NCBI RefSeq assembly: GCF_004369205.1
Contig: NZ_QFGA01000002.1
Location: forward strand, 930,001-994,000
Direction: 5' to 3'
Source: Pelotomaculum schinkii
GTDB taxonomy: Bacteria > Bacillota > Desulfotomaculia > Desulfotomaculales > Pelotomaculaceae
DNA: 64,000 nt
Shown here piece by piece: positions 54,626-63,376 of this stretch. The notes under the pieces are model-generated. The model ran no database searches. It worked only from the letters and a program-made list of their open reading frames with translations, and was not told the DNA's origin. Numbering within the stretch: position 1 is the stretch's first letter; every line of letters starts with the position of its first letter. The position numbers and the translations under genes are program-made.

Positions 54626-55867
54626 TCATGCAATACTTTCTTTTTCTTGCAACACTTTCTTTTGCATGGTTTCCGGCAAAAGGGCTACGGCTATTAACCC
54701 CAATGCAAACACCGCCGGCGTAATTTCCAACCCAACTTTCAAACCATAATACTGCCCTATAAGACCCACTGTAAAAGGAGCTAAAACCGAACCCAATCTT
54801 CCTATATTGAAGCAGAATCCTCCAGCCAGTGCACGAAATCTTTCCGGGAACAATTCACCATAATAAGCGCCCATAACGCCAAACACACCACCGAAACCAA
54901 AACCGACCACAGCGCCCCACCAAAATAGTACTTCGTTGGGTAATATCAGATACATAATAACGGAGACCATATCAAACAAAAAGCAAATCGCCATAACTTT
55001 TTTTCTACCAATTTTATCAGCTAGAGAAGACCACGCTTGATAACCTATAAACATTCCAATGTACATGACAATTGTGAAATTTGCCATTCTCTCAACGCTT
55101 AATCCTCTAACTGTCTTTAAATAAGTTGGAACCCATGAACTAACACCCCAGTAACCTCCCATATTGGCTACATTCAACAAGGTTGCCAAAATGGTGATTT
55201 TTGCAATCCCTCCTTTGAAAAGAACACCAACGCCAATTTTTTCTTTTACTACGTTTTTTTCAGCATTTAGTTCATCAGTTTCGTCAGCCGGGATTGCAAA
55301 ATAACAATAAATAGCCACAAGAATCGATGTTGAACCCACCAGGAAAAGAATCCGCCAGTCTACACTTAAAGAAAATCTTCCTAGAATTGCCGCGGCAATT
55401 CCTCCGAGTGCAAATGTACTTAACATGAAAGAGTTTGCTCTTGCACGGTATTCTGCATTCCAGTGTTTAGTTAATAGTGCGACTGCAGGCCCCCAGACGC
55501 CCCCAATACCAAAACCTGTAAAAAACCTTAATACCATCCAACTACCAAAGTGCGTAATAAAGATAACAGGGAATGTTGCAATTCCAAACCATACTAAACT
55601 CAAGATTATGGCGAATTTTCTCCCTTTATTTTCAGCAACTACTCCCAGTACAATACTGCCTACCATGGCGCCGATCATACTTACAGAAGACAATAAGCCC
55701 CCTTGGGACAATGAAATCCCAAGTACGTTGATGATGACGGGCATCGCAATGGACAGAATAATCAAGTCATAACTATCATAAAAATAGGAAAGAAATGTAG
55801 CCGCTAAAACCTGCCATCTTTGCGGTGTCCCAGATTGACTTTGCGAGACATTTACAGTATCTTGCAT
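54626..55867 (-). CDS. MFS transporter, aromatic/organic acid:H+ symporter-like
   Basis: 413 residues, twelve membrane helices. Begins WQVLAATFLSYFYDSYDLII, with the DxxD-type acidic helix 1 seen in aromatic acid:H+ symporters and related sugar-acid carriers; motif A GVVAENKGRKFAII and the second-half copy LADKIGRKKVMAI are clear. AGGAGGAAAGATATAA precedes the ATG. It follows the unknown gene at 55940 by 72 bases. Likely uptake or export of an organic acid linked to the ThDP enzyme and hydroxylase. Confidence 0.88.
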   Translation of the reverse strand: MQDTVNVSQSQSGTPQRWQVLAATFLSYFYDSYDLIILSIAMPVIINVLGISLSQGGLLSSVSMIGAMVGSIVLGVVAENKGRKFAIILSLVWFGIATFPVIFITHFGSWMVLRFFTGFGIGGVWGPAVALLTKHWNAEYRARANSFMLSTFALGGIAAAILGRFSLSVDWRILFLVGSTSILVAIYCYFAIPADETDELNAEKNVVKEKIGVGVLFKGGIAKITILATLLNVANMGGYWGVSSWVPTYLKTVRGLSVERMANFTIVMYIGMFIGYQAWSSLADKIGRKKVMAICFLFDMVSVIMYLILPNEVLFWWGAVVGFGFGGVFGVMGAYYGELFPERFRALAGGFCFNIGRLGSVLAPFTVGLIGQYYGLKVGLEITPAVFALGLIAVALLPETMQKKVLQEKESIA

Positions 55868-55939
55868 TTATATCTTTCCTCCTACTAAATTTTTGTAATA
55901 ACAGCAGATAAGGAATTTTTCTAAAGAGCCTGGCAATTC

Positions 55940-56704
55940 TTATCTCTCGTCATTGTAACGTAGAAGTCCTATATTTTGCAGTCCTCTGATAAACTCATCC
56001 GGAATAAAGAACTTTAGTCCATAATTGTCCCGGAAAAACCAATCAATGTAAGTGAAAAGTTCTCCTTTACTAATATTCATTTTTTGACAACACCAGGGGT
56101 CAAAGTAAGCTGTATAGTTTCTAAACTCAGGATATTCATAGTAACGAAACATTTTTAGCCAATTTTGAGCTGCAAAAGGCCCTAAAATAGCTACATAGCT
56201 GTTTTCCGCTGCAGCTTCTTCTGCCGCAGCCGGCAACCATGCAGGAGAAAAAGCCAATTGCAACCGGTACTTTTTCCCCGACCATACTAAAAGATACTCT
56301 GCTCCATCTATCGCTTCAGCCACGACTAAGCCGGAAACTTTTTGTTTTAGATAGGCAACCAATTCCTTCAGAAATATACCAGCTGTTTGCTCTTTATCGG
56401 CTAGAGCCAGCTTTAAGTTTTTTTTCAGTTGCCTAATGAGATCAGACACCAGAGGCAACACTTCATTATTAAGAGAAATCCCTTCTTCTGTTCGTTCAAG
56501 AATTACCATTTCTTCAAGGTTTTTTATTTCCTTTTCCGTCGCCTCCTTACCATGCAAGGAAGCTATATCTTTCAAAAGAGGGGCAGGTATCATGCTCGTC
56601 CCGCTTCTCCGGCAGCAAACGACGGCCGATTCAAGAACATTCAGGCAAGGGTAAGGGTTTCGTTTCTTCAGGTAATTTACTAAAGTTATTGCAGAAACCA
56701 TCAT
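55940..56704 (-). CDS. Hypothetical protein in the hydroxylase cluster
   Basis: 254 residues, AGGAGAAAA before ATG ATG. First 110 residues are helical with VVCCRRSGTSMIPAPLLKDI; the rest has alternating strands (GKKYRLQLAFSPAWLPAAAE) and several aromatic residues near the end (YEYPEFRNYTAYFDPWCCQK). No membrane segment or known motif. Its place between the ThDP enzyme and the MFS carrier suggests a cluster-specific job, perhaps regulatory or sensory. No family recognised. Confidence 0.7.
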   Translation of the reverse strand: MMVSAITLVNYLKKRNPYPCLNVLESAVVCCRRSGTSMIPAPLLKDIASLHGKEATEKEIKNLEEMVILERTEEGISLNNEVLPLVSDLIRQLKKNLKLALADKEQTAGIFLKELVAYLKQKVSGLVVAEAIDGAEYLLVWSGKKYRLQLAFSPAWLPAAAEEAAAENSYVAILGPFAAQNWLKMFRYYEYPEFRNYTAYFDPWCCQKMNISKGELFTYIDWFFRDNYGLKFFIPDEFIRGLQNIGLLRYNDER

Positions 56705-56768
56705 TTTTCTCCTATTTATAATCTTTAAAATTCAATCCACATCCATATGACCTCTGGTTTTTTAAAAC

Positions 56769-56797
56769 GGGACGGTCAGAAAGAATCTAACCGTCCC
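56769..56797 (-). terminator. Terminator after the ThDP enzyme gene
   Basis: GGGACGGT / ACCGTCCC stem with a 13-base loop, followed on the minus strand by GTTTTAAAAAA. Lies 14 bases beyond the stop of the gene at 56811. Confidence 0.7.
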
Positions 56798-56810
56798 TGC
56801 TTTCACAGAC

Positions 56811-58625
56811 TTAGCGTATTTTAATCTTGCCAAAAGTAGGCAATGCGGGAGGAATAGGAGGCATTTGCCACGTACTGGTAAGAGGAACTGGAATATCCCG
56901 GTTAATGATCACATCAATGACAGTGGGCTTCTGGCTCTTGATTGCTGCTTCCACTGCAGGAGCAATGTCTCCGGGATTTTCTACGCGCACGCCTTCGCCA
57001 CCCATGGACTTAGCCATTGCTGCGAAATCCGGGTTCCAAAGTTCACCATCGTGATATTTTGTGCCTTCATAGGTTTCGAAGTTGGTGCCAATCTGACGTC
57101 CGCCAAAGTAGAATCTCTGCAAGTCACGAATTGCGCCGATGGCATAGTTGTTCATAATAATCCAGACAGCAGGTAGATTATATTGAACAGCGGTTGCTAC
57201 AGCATGAGGCATCATTAAGAAGCCGCCATCACCACAAACATTAATACATGTTGTTTCAGGTCTGGCTAATTTAGCACCGAGAACACCACAAACGCCAAAT
57301 CCCATAGCAGCAAATCCACCGGCCGTAAAGTGGGTTCCCGGGACTTCAGAACCCCAGAACTCCTCAATCCAAGGCTGGTTGTTTCCTACATCTGAGAACA
57401 TGATGGCATCCTTCGGTGCAACCTTGCGAATATCGTAAATCAACCGTCTTGGATCAATGGGTTTGTCATCACAAGTTTTAAACGGTGTTACAAAATCATC
57501 CCATTGCTTCTTGTATCCATTTAATTCTTTAAACCAAACATCATATTTACCAGGCTCATTAAGTTCCTTAGCTTTTTCAATTAACTGACCAAGAACGGTC
57601 TTGATATCACCTACAACTCCCATATCGACCGGATAGTTTCTGGCGATTTCGGAAGCATCAATATCAATCTGGATCAGTTTGGTAGCCGGGATGTTGTAAG
57701 CAAAACCAGGCTGCCAGGAAGCAGTATGCAAATCGGAGAACCTGCACCCCAGAACCAGAATTACATCGGCATTGCGGGCAGCTTCAACAGCGGGATAATG
57801 CCCCCAGCAACCACAAACGCCTAAATGAAGCGGATGGCTTTCCGCCATAGCGCCCTTACCCATGAGGGAAGTATAGACAGGAATATTCATACATTCTGCA
57901 AATTTTAGCAGTTCATCTCTGGCTTCCGATACGTGGACACCGCCTCCAGCCAAAATCAAAGGTCTTTTTGCTTCCTTTAATTTCTTAAGGATGGCTGTAA
58001 TAACATGAGGTTCTGTACCATGACGCCAGGAAACGGAGTCCGCCCAGTTTTCAGGATCCGGAACTACTGTTTCACCTTCTGTCTGGTAAACATCGTATGG
58101 AACTTCCAGATGAACTGGACCAGGTCTGCCGGTTTGCATCAATTTAAACGCCTTCGGAAGAAATGCTGAAATCTGTTTTACAGTAGTAGCCTGATAACTT
58201 TGTTTCACATAATTTCTTACTACTGAGGGAAAATCTGCCGGGTGTTGACGATAGGGTTCCTGCAGGGCACCAGTGTCAAATTGATCGGTGGTCACTTCTC
58301 CGGTAATCAGCAAAAACGCGGAAGAATCATAATATGCGTTAGCCACGGCACATGTTGAAAGTGCTGGACCAGGTCCAGTTGAAACATAAACGGGAAGCGG
58401 CACTTTTGTAAGACGGTAATAAGCATCAGCCATAAATCCCGCTGCCGTTTCTATACGGGGCCAAACTATTTTGATCTGATCTTGTTTGTCATAAAAAGAA
58501 TCTAAAAGGCCGATCGCCCCATGTCCGGCATATCCAATCATATAAGGAATTTTTTCTTTTAACATATACTCAGCAACGACATCCGCACCTTTGTATTTAC
58601 CTAATTTGTCCGCGGTGTAAATCAT
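56811..58625 (-). CDS. Thiamine diphosphate-dependent enzyme, acetolactate synthase-like
   Basis: 604 residues with the three domains of the ALS/benzoylformate decarboxylase superfamily. The ThDP-activating glutamate is probably in RIETAAGFMADAY (about residue 59); central domain with PLILAGGGVHVSEA; C-terminal ThDP/Mg motif GDGGFLMMPHAVATAVQYNL ... NN. FAD-type central-domain sequences are ambiguous. Candidates are a C-C lyase or hydrolase of 2-oxo acids or cyclic diones (cyclohexane-1,2-dione hydrolase is a member), a carboligase, or a sulfoacetaldehyde acetyltransferase-like enzyme. AAAGGAGGATGTCAT precedes the ATG. Transcribed after the hydroxylase genes, 265 bases downstream. Confidence 0.85.
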   Translation of the reverse strand: MIYTADKLGKYKGADVVAEYMLKEKIPYMIGYAGHGAIGLLDSFYDKQDQIKIVWPRIETAAGFMADAYYRLTKVPLPVYVSTGPGPALSTCAVANAYYDSSAFLLITGEVTTDQFDTGALQEPYRQHPADFPSVVRNYVKQSYQATTVKQISAFLPKAFKLMQTGRPGPVHLEVPYDVYQTEGETVVPDPENWADSVSWRHGTEPHVITAILKKLKEAKRPLILAGGGVHVSEARDELLKFAECMNIPVYTSLMGKGAMAESHPLHLGVCGCWGHYPAVEAARNADVILVLGCRFSDLHTASWQPGFAYNIPATKLIQIDIDASEIARNYPVDMGVVGDIKTVLGQLIEKAKELNEPGKYDVWFKELNGYKKQWDDFVTPFKTCDDKPIDPRRLIYDIRKVAPKDAIMFSDVGNNQPWIEEFWGSEVPGTHFTAGGFAAMGFGVCGVLGAKLARPETTCINVCGDGGFLMMPHAVATAVQYNLPAVWIIMNNYAIGAIRDLQRFYFGGRQIGTNFETYEGTKYHDGELWNPDFAAMAKSMGGEGVRVENPGDIAPAVEAAIKSQKPTVIDVIINRDIPVPLTSTWQMPPIPPALPTFGKIKIR

Positions 58626-58869
58626 ATGACATCCTCCTTTTTTACTAAATCAACATTGCCTTAACTTACCATGGATGCTTTACGTAACTTATTTTCGTCG
58701 TTATCTTTTTTACATCATCTCTTTTCAAAGTGAAGCTTCCCTTGGTACGGCTTGCTGTCACTTATAGTCACTACACATTTCGGGTAACACAAAGAGATAG
58801 AAATCTCCTAAATCTGCCTAACAAAGCCGGCGTGTTTTACCCTTTATTATCCGTATTATGGCCTGTTTC

Positions 58870-58889
58870 AGTATTCCGGTGAGAATACT
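58870..58889. repeat. Hairpin just past the hydroxylase operon
   Basis: AGTATTC / GAATACT with loop CGGTGA, directly behind the stop at 58891. No clear T run; may slow transcription or protect the mRNA end. The rest of 58626-58869 carries the leader of the ThDP gene and no other gene. Confidence 0.4.
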
Positions 58890-58890
58890 C

Positions 58891-59889
58891 TTATTTCCCT
58901 TTTTCCTCTAATAAACGTAAAATCTTTTCCGGAGTAGCCGGAATTGATTCCACCAAAACACCAACTGCATCATAAATCGCGTTAACAATGGCAGCAGGTT
59001 GTGTATTGTTAACCATCTCACCAAGTCCTTTGGCCCCATATGGCCCGTATGGATCATAGCTCTCATGAAACTGTACTTCACTATGTTTGGGCATATCCAT
59101 AAAAGTCGGTATGATATAGTCAGTATAATTGGATGTTTGCATATCAATGCTCTCCGGGTAATTCGGAGTAAGGTCTTCGAACAGGGCCATACCTATACCC
59201 ATGATGTCACCGCCATCAACCTGTCCTTGAGCCGACAGACGATTAATTACCGTCCCAATATCATAGCAGGTATATAAATTTTCTACTTTTACAATACCTG
59301 TCTCATCGTCAACTTCGACATCTGCAACAGTCGCACCCCATCCCACGGTACGGCTTGGAAGCCCCTTGCCTGTTTCCGGATCGTACGGCGCAACCGGGGG
59401 GCGAAAGCCTCCTGCAACAATCAGCGGTACACCACTAGGGTTGGCATCTCCTCCAATGTCTTTCAATGTTACAGCCTGTGAGGGATCGCTTTCTTTAAAC
59501 ACTTTGCCCTTTTCATACTGCACTTCTGAAACATCGCAATGCAGCATACCGGCCCCATAAGACTTTAATAATTCTATGAGTTTTTTTCCCGCATCAATTG
59601 TTGCATTTCCTACTGTGTAGGTTGACCGGCTTCCGGCTGCGCCTATACTATAGGAACAAGTGTCCGTGTTCGTATTATCGTGCGTAAAGTTTTCCAGGCC
59701 AATTCCCAGAGTTTCTGCGGCAATTTGTATCGTCACCATTTTTAGACCTTGACCCAGATCGGAAATAGTATTGGTAATGTCAATACAACCATCCCTTTTA
59801 ACCCGCATGGAAACGGTTTCGGCATCCCCTCCACCATTAAAACCTGTGGGATAGAAAACAGATGCTAACCCTCTTCCTTTTTTAATCAT
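58891..59889 (-). CDS. Molybdenum hydroxylase large subunit, C-terminal half (separate gene)
   Basis: 332 residues matching the second Moco-binding domain of xanthine-dehydrogenase-type large subunits: KKGRGLASVFYPTGFNGGGD at the start, AGSRSTYTVGNA, and GAKGLGEM with the catalytic glutamate near residue 292. The start ATG at 59889 overlaps the preceding gene by eight bases and has GAAGGGGGAGTCCGTA in front, a strong binding site. Together with the 439-residue gene upstream it gives about 770 residues, a normal full subunit. It needs Mo-cofactor and hydroxylates a C-H next to N or a carbonyl. Confidence 0.88.
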   Translation of the reverse strand: MIKKGRGLASVFYPTGFNGGGDAETVSMRVKRDGCIDITNTISDLGQGLKMVTIQIAAETLGIGLENFTHDNTNTDTCSYSIGAAGSRSTYTVGNATIDAGKKLIELLKSYGAGMLHCDVSEVQYEKGKVFKESDPSQAVTLKDIGGDANPSGVPLIVAGGFRPPVAPYDPETGKGLPSRTVGWGATVADVEVDDETGIVKVENLYTCYDIGTVINRLSAQGQVDGGDIMGIGMALFEDLTPNYPESIDMQTSNYTDYIIPTFMDMPKHSEVQFHESYDPYGPYGAKGLGEMVNNTQPAAIVNAIYDAVGVLVESIPATPEKILRLLEEKGK

Positions 59890-61201
59890 TACGGACTCCC
59901 CCTTCCCCAGAGTCTTTAGAGCTCATGGCAAGATATTTTTCAGGAAGTTCTACACCTGCCATTTTCGCCACTTTTTGCAGAACTTCGATGCCTGAAACAG
60001 CTACAAGTGGATTTTGGGCATGCGCCAGGTCCCCTTCCTTAAATGAATTAACAAAGCGAATATCAAAGGGACTGATCCCGACCGTCCTGGCGAGCTTTTC
60101 GGTCTGAAGTTGTTCCGCAAACTGCCCAACATTTACTCCGAACCCCCTCATAGCGCCGCTGGGCATTTTGTTTGTATAAACCAGTGTACCGTCAACCCAT
60201 ACATTCTTGATTTTATTTGGACCCGCTATATAATTCACACTCTTTTCCAAAACATACATCCCCATCTCGGAATACCCACCGCAGTCATGAATAAGTTCTA
60301 CCTGGCGTACGGTAATGACACCATCTTTACGAATTCCATCCTTATACTTGAAGAACCACGGATTACGAACTGAGCTGTGAAGCATTTCATCTTCACGGGT
60401 GAACGCAAATTTCACAGGTCTTCTGGTCTTTAAAGCCAATAAACCCGCGATATGGTCGGTATGAATGCTGAGCATACCGCCGAATCCACCGCCAATGGTA
60501 CCGCCAACAAGCTTCAATTTGCTCAGTGGAATTTGAAATACATTTGCCAAATCCCACTGGGTAAAAAACAGACCCTGAGATTTTGAATGAATAACAAGTC
60601 TGCCTGTGCCGTCAATATATGCAAGTGAACTGCAGGTTTCCAAAGGCGCATGTTCCTGGGATGTCGTCCTATAACTTCCTTCTACAATGAAATCCGCTTC
60701 AGCAAAACCCTCTTCAATATTTCCCTTTCTAATTTTTCTGGTCGGATATTTACCATCAAACAGGTAGCGGTTTCCTTCCGGACGTACTAAAGGCGCTCCC
60801 TCTTTCATAGCTTCACGCGGATCAACTACAGCAGGAAGCTCTTCTATGTCCAGCTTTATTTTGCTCAACGCTTCCAAAGCGGTAGCTTTGTCATCGGCTG
60901 CAACCGCTGCTATATTCTGCCCCTTGAACCTTACCATTTCCTCAGCTAGAACATCCTGATCCGGGTACATGGCAAATTTGTTGTACGGAACATCATCTTT
61001 AGTAATAACTGCATGAACACCTTTTACCTTGAGCGCCTCTGAAATATCAATTGAATGAATCCTGGCCCTCTTGTAAGGAGAACGCAATGTTTTGCATATA
61101 AGCATTCCAGGCATTTTAACATCGCTCGGGTACACTGTTTTTCCGGTTACATGCCCCATAACATCATATTTAGGAATGCTTTTGCCAACATAATTAAGCA
61201 T
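59882..61201 (-). CDS. Molybdenum hydroxylase large subunit, N-terminal half (separate gene)
   Basis: 439 residues: aldehyde oxidase/xanthine dehydrogenase a/b hammerhead domain (DVMGHVTGKTVYPSDVKMPG, LRSPYKRARIHSIDIS), then the first Moco domain (QEHAPLETCSSLAYIDGTGR, GGTIGGGFGGMLSIHTDHI, PSGAMRGFGVNVGQFAEQLQ). It ends DSGEGGVRND exactly where intact subunits continue into GRGLA. GGAAGGAAG precedes the ATG, which overlaps the iron-sulfur gene by eight bases. The product should pair with the protein from 58891-59889 to form one active subunit. Confidence 0.9.
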   Translation of the reverse strand: MLNYVGKSIPKYDVMGHVTGKTVYPSDVKMPGMLICKTLRSPYKRARIHSIDISEALKVKGVHAVITKDDVPYNKFAMYPDQDVLAEEMVRFKGQNIAAVAADDKATALEALSKIKLDIEELPAVVDPREAMKEGAPLVRPEGNRYLFDGKYPTRKIRKGNIEEGFAEADFIVEGSYRTTSQEHAPLETCSSLAYIDGTGRLVIHSKSQGLFFTQWDLANVFQIPLSKLKLVGGTIGGGFGGMLSIHTDHIAGLLALKTRRPVKFAFTREDEMLHSSVRNPWFFKYKDGIRKDGVITVRQVELIHDCGGYSEMGMYVLEKSVNYIAGPNKIKNVWVDGTLVYTNKMPSGAMRGFGVNVGQFAEQLQTEKLARTVGISPFDIRFVNSFKEGDLAHAQNPLVAVSGIEVLQKVAKMAGVELPEKYLAMSSKDSGEGGVRND

Positions 61202-61694
61202 TTATCTCACTTCCTTCCGGGAGGCGGCCGAATTCTCCGCTTACTACAGCCGAAACAGCTTTAACATACTCCTTATATCCACCGCATCTGCAAAGATTTC
61301 CACTTAAGGCATCCTTGATTTCCTCTTCCTTTGGAGTCGGATTATCCAATAGGAACGCAACTGTCGCCATTACCATACCAGGCGTGCAATAACCACATTG
61401 TGGAGCGCCATATTTGATAAATGCCTGCTGAACCGGGTGAAGTTCGGAGCCATTACTGAGACCCTCAACTGTTACAACTTTTTTCCCTTCTGCCGTAAGC
61501 GCCAGAACAGTGCAAGACTTTACCGCTTTTCCATCAAGAATTACCGTACAAGCTCCGCAATCTCCATGGTTACAACCACATTTAGGACTAACCAGATGCA
61601 GTTCGTCTCTTAAAACTTCCAGAAGCGTCGATTCAGGCTTTGCAATCGCTTGCATTTTTGTACCGTTCACATATAAATTTAGAATCTCTGACAT
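61194..61694 (-). CDS. Molybdenum hydroxylase [2Fe-2S] subunit
   Basis: 166 residues, small subunit of the xanthine dehydrogenase/CO dehydrogenase type. Plant-type cluster loop KCGCNHGDCGACTVILDG with a fourth cysteine in KSCTVLAL, and the second cluster motif CGYCTPGMVM ... NLCRCGGYKEYVKA. Passes electrons from the molybdenum site to the FAD subunit. GGGGGAGTAGCCA precedes ATG 61694; three bases behind the FAD gene and overlapping the next gene by eight. Confidence 0.95.
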   Translation of the reverse strand: MSEILNLYVNGTKMQAIAKPESTLLEVLRDELHLVSPKCGCNHGDCGACTVILDGKAVKSCTVLALTAEGKKVVTVEGLSNGSELHPVQQAFIKYGAPQCGYCTPGMVMATVAFLLDNPTPKEEEIKDALSGNLCRCGGYKEYVKAVSAVVSGEFGRLPEGSEINA

Positions 61695-61697
61695 TGG

Positions 61698-62582
61698 CTA
61701 CTCCCCCCTTATTCCTGCTGCCGCTTTGATCGCGCGGGAAACCATTACCGGTGCAGTTTTATTCCGGTACCATGCACTTGCTCTGAGGTCATCGATGGGA
61801 TTGATTTCATTCAGCACTTTTAAGCTGGCAGTTTTAATTACATCTTCCGTAAGCTTTTTCCCGCGCAGAGCAACTTCAACCCGCTCACAACGAATTACGG
61901 TAGGCCCCACAGATCCAACTGCCACGCGCACGGTTTTACATACACTATTCTCCTGCTCCACATAGGCTGCCGCATTAACAACAGAAAGCGTTTCAGCCTG
62001 CCTTCTTCCAAGCTTTTTAAAGGAAGCATGTCCTTTTTTCAAATTGATTTCAATCCTTGTAAGAACTTCATCCGGTTTGGCGACAGTCTTTCCCGGCCCT
62101 GTGAAAAATTCTGAAGCTTTTACTGTTCTCTCTTTTTTTTCCGACTTTAAAATGAAGTTTGCATCCAGTACTATAAAGGTTGGGATGCTATCATTAGCCG
62201 GAGAGGCATTCATAATGTTTCCACCGATCGTTCCAGTATTTCTAATTGTAAGCCCCGCCATTTGACTAATTGTTTCAACCAGAACGGGAAGTTTTTCACA
62301 AATAACAGGATTTTTCATTATATCGTTCAGTTTGCAGCAAGCACCTATAGAGATTATTCCGTCCTTTTCAATAATGGAATCTATGCCAAGGCATCCCAAA
62401 TACATGATTTGCAGGGGCTGTTTTTGTTCGCTTGGGATCATATTCAGTTCAAAATTAAGCCGGGGAACAAAATCCGTTCCCCCTGCCACGAACTTTATTT
62501 CGTCCTTCTCGAAATTGGCTCTGTGCATAATCTCAAAAAGCTCTTCAAACGACTGCGGCGCTTCAAACTTGTATTTTCTCAT
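61698..62582 (-). CDS. Molybdenum hydroxylase FAD-binding subunit
   Basis: 294 residues, medium subunit. FAD motifs VAGGTDFVPRL and IRNTGTIGGNIMNASPANDS; C-terminal CO-dehydrogenase-flavoprotein-like domain with RVAVGSVGPTVIRC. Transfers electrons from the [2Fe-2S] centres to NAD+ or another acceptor. First gene of the operon, GAGGAGGATGATACTTC before the ATG; the LysR-type dyad is about 420 bases upstream, with a small ORF between. Confidence 0.93.
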   Translation of the reverse strand: MRKYKFEAPQSFEELFEIMHRANFEKDEIKFVAGGTDFVPRLNFELNMIPSEQKQPLQIMYLGCLGIDSIIEKDGIISIGACCKLNDIMKNPVICEKLPVLVETISQMAGLTIRNTGTIGGNIMNASPANDSIPTFIVLDANFILKSEKKERTVKASEFFTGPGKTVAKPDEVLTRIEINLKKGHASFKKLGRRQAETLSVVNAAAYVEQENSVCKTVRVAVGSVGPTVIRCERVEVALRGKKLTEDVIKTASLKVLNEINPIDDLRASAWYRNKTAPVMVSRAIKAAAGIRGE

Positions 62583-62729
62583 GAAGTATCATCCTCCTCT
62601 TATACGCAGCATTTCATCAACAGCAATTCTTGTTACAGCTCAGATAGCAATAATTTATTTTATTACTATATTAAATAACCCCCTTTGTTTTCTTAATGTT
62701 ATAATATGGATTTCACCGCGACAAATACC

Positions 62730-62873
62730 TTAAAGCTGGTCAAACAACCGAGGATCTGTAAGCTTCTTTCCGGCTACGATCATTTTCCTCAACGTATCAA
62801 GTTTTTCTTTCAGAAAGGTTTGCAACATAAATTCTTCTTGAGAAACACAAAAATAAGCAATAAACTCATTCAT
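62730..62873 (-). CDS. Small Spo0E-like helical peptide (47 residues)
   Basis: ATG 62873 follows AGAAGGATAAGGATGTA. Peptide MNEFIAYFCVSQEEFMLQTF continues LKEKLDTLRKMIVAGKKLTD and ends PRLFDQL. The LxxKLDxLRKMIxxGKxLTDP pattern resembles the helical hairpin of Spo0E-type aspartyl phosphatases, which dephosphorylate Spo0A~P, but the usual SQxLD segment is not there. Lies between the LysR dyad and the hydroxylase operon on the same strand. Either a small operon leader gene or an independent small regulator. Confidence 0.5.
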   Translation of the reverse strand: MNEFIAYFCVSQEEFMLQTFLKEKLDTLRKMIVAGKKLTDPRLFDQL

Positions 62874-62998
62874 TACATCCTTATCCTTCTTAAACAATGG
62901 CTTTGTCTTATCATATTAAGTCTGCACCTCTACTTATAATTTTAAAGTATGCATATATACTAGTCTAATTCTTAAAATTTAATATATTAGGACATATC

Positions 62999-63013
62999 AT
63001 AGATAACATCTAT
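62999..63013. promoter_or_regulatory. LysR-type dyad upstream of the hydroxylase operon
   Basis: ATAGATAACATCTAT, differing by one base from the dyad at 52980-52994, and followed by ATAGAT as in the other cluster (ATCTATAGAT). Links the LysR regulator to this operon ten kilobases away. Confidence 0.75.
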
Positions 63014-63259
63014 AGATTGCATTCTTAATCCATTTCTACCAATTAAATGGAAACAATAAATGTAAAATCGTAACCATTTAAGGTTGAATCTTTGCTTTTA
63101 CGTATAAAATTTGATCCACCGAATAATAAAGCGGCTATAGACTTATTAAACGTTCATTGCATCCACGGAATACCGCTGTAAATACTTGTCATAGACCAGC
63201 TGAGTAGCTGTTGACAGTAGTTGTCAGATTTGATATAATTTATATACAATTGAATAATG

Positions 63260-63342
63260 AGCTAGGGGCGCCTTGTGGCTGAGAGAGAGGAATCTCGACC
63301 CTCTGAACCTGATCTGGGTAATACCAGCGTAGGGAAGCAGAA
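63260..63342 (+). ncRNA. TPP riboswitch (THI element)
   Basis: Conserved THI-box text: GGGGCGCC, GGCTGAGAG, ACCCTCTGAACCTGATCTGG, GTAATACCAGCGTAGGGAA. It binds thiamine pyrophosphate and acts on a downstream terminator. The gene it should control (thi biosynthesis or transport) is not present in the following 650 bases; an IS607-type element lies there instead. Confidence 0.95.
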
Positions 63343-63376
63343 GCTGTTATTTTTGGAGCAGTAGCAGCATATCAGA

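Noticed and set aside
62706-62939. 77-codon plus-strand ORF
   Set aside because: Lies antisense to the better supported 47-residue minus-strand ORF with an SD; no binding site of its own.
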